Source: an uncultured Oscillospiraceae bacterium (lineage in GTDB: Bacteria; Bacillota; Clostridia; Oscillospirales; Oscillospiraceae). Taken from it: DNA of 31,538 nt. Below are positions 31,373 through 31,538 of the stretch, one piece after another; within the stretch, counting starts at the first letter, position 1; every line of letters begins with the position of its first letter. The notes beneath the pieces were generated by a model, which worked only from the letters and a program-made list of their open reading frames with translations, did no database searches and had not been told where the DNA came from. The position numbers were made by a program, and so were the translations under genes. The stretch spans positions 1 through 31,538 of the forward strand of contig CAJUEG010000027.1 of NCBI GenBank assembly GCA_910584835.1, given 5' to 3'.

Positions 31373-31538
31373 ATGCAGCAGACAACAACCTACAAGCTCA
31401 ATCTCATCGAAACCAGCGACGCGTTTTCCCCGGAGCCGCTCAACCAGAACACCCGGAAGGTGGAAACCGCCCTGGCGGACGGCGCGGCGGCCCTGGCCGA
31501 AGAGACTGCGGCCCGGCAGAAAGCGGTGGCCGACGAGA
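31373..31538 (+). CDS. Unidentified protein, N-terminal part (cut by window edge)
   Basis: 55 codons are visible: MQQTTTYKLNLIETSDAFS, then PEPLNQNTRKVETALADGAA and an Ala/Glu-rich helix-like stretch (ALAEETAARQKAVADE) that could be a coiled coil. GGGAGGG lies eight bases before the ATG. The opening resembles proteins found beside phage tail or fibre genes in related genomes, but that is from memory and too short to support a name. It is divergent from the sugar locus. Confidence 0.6.
   Translation, partial: MQQTTTYKLNLIETSDAFSPEPLNQNTRKVETALADGAAALAEETAARQKAVADE

Noticed and set aside
1..31538. tRNA or rRNA genes
   Set aside because: No cloverleaf-like GTTCRA-containing segments or rRNA-like sequence were noticed by eye; tRNAscan-SE would settle it.

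Overview
This is a GC-rich stretch of a spore-forming Clostridia genome. An Oscillospiraceae-type gut bacterium (Flavonifractor/Pseudoflavonifractor/Oscillibacter-like) is my best guess. The evidence is a spoIIAA-spoIIAB pair, a valine T-box riboswitch, an SLH-domain surface lysozyme, a DnaD/DnaC-type primosome pair, many strong AGGAGG ribosome binding sites, and a YesM/YesN-type sugar locus. Nearly all genes are on the minus strand. Only a GH25 lysozyme, an HxlR regulator and a partial gene at the right edge are on plus. No tRNA, rRNA, CRISPR array or insertion sequence was seen.

Layout. (1) 1-4140: spoIIAB (cut by the edge) and spoIIAA, then valS preceded by a small YcxB-like membrane protein gene. 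Both valS and that gene lie downstream of one promoter and a valine T-box leader. (2) 4154-6046: a stand-alone PTS EIIC-like membrane protein with a perfect 34-of-36-base palindrome at its promoter, and a membrane-anchored XRE regulator. (3) 6265-8543: DnaC/DnaI-like helicase loader, DnaD-domain protein and a zinc-ribbon protein. (4) 8591-9812: a three-gene operon (small membrane protein, XRE regulator, DUF3169-like membrane protein) behind a promoter followed by three operator-like repeats of 21 bp. (5) 10039-12405: SLH-GH25 lysozyme on plus, a methyltransferase remnant and a GNAT acetyltransferase. (6) 12533-15637: class-M sirtuin (SirTM) overlapping a zinc macrodomain ADP-ribose hydrolase gene, then a degenerate MBL-fold protein, divergent from an HxlR regulator with an N-terminal cysteine. 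This looks like a protein ADP-ribosylation cycle, possibly redox-controlled.

(7) 15778-31059: a complete oligosaccharide (probably beta-glucan) utilisation locus in two transcription units. The upstream unit encodes a lipoprotein solute-binding protein, two ABC permeases, a second solute-binding protein that lacks a signal peptide, a YesM-like sensor kinase and a YesN-like AraC-type response regulator. The downstream unit encodes a GH94 phosphorylase, a second GH94-clan phosphorylase interrupted by a frameshift, and a GH30 glycosidase. Both units start with the same composite promoter/operator (same motif, same spacing, same TTTCCC -35 and 17-base spacer). That element is the probable binding site of the response regulator and ties uptake, sensing and phosphorolysis into one regulon. 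No ABC ATPase is encoded here, so a shared MsmK-type ATPase elsewhere is expected.

(8) 31373-31538: start of an unidentified plus-strand gene whose ribosome binding site lies in a perfect hairpin.

In several places a promoter is nested in or abuts the terminator of the preceding gene. The window is compact, and the most unusual content is regulatory DNA plus the ADP-ribosylation cassette.
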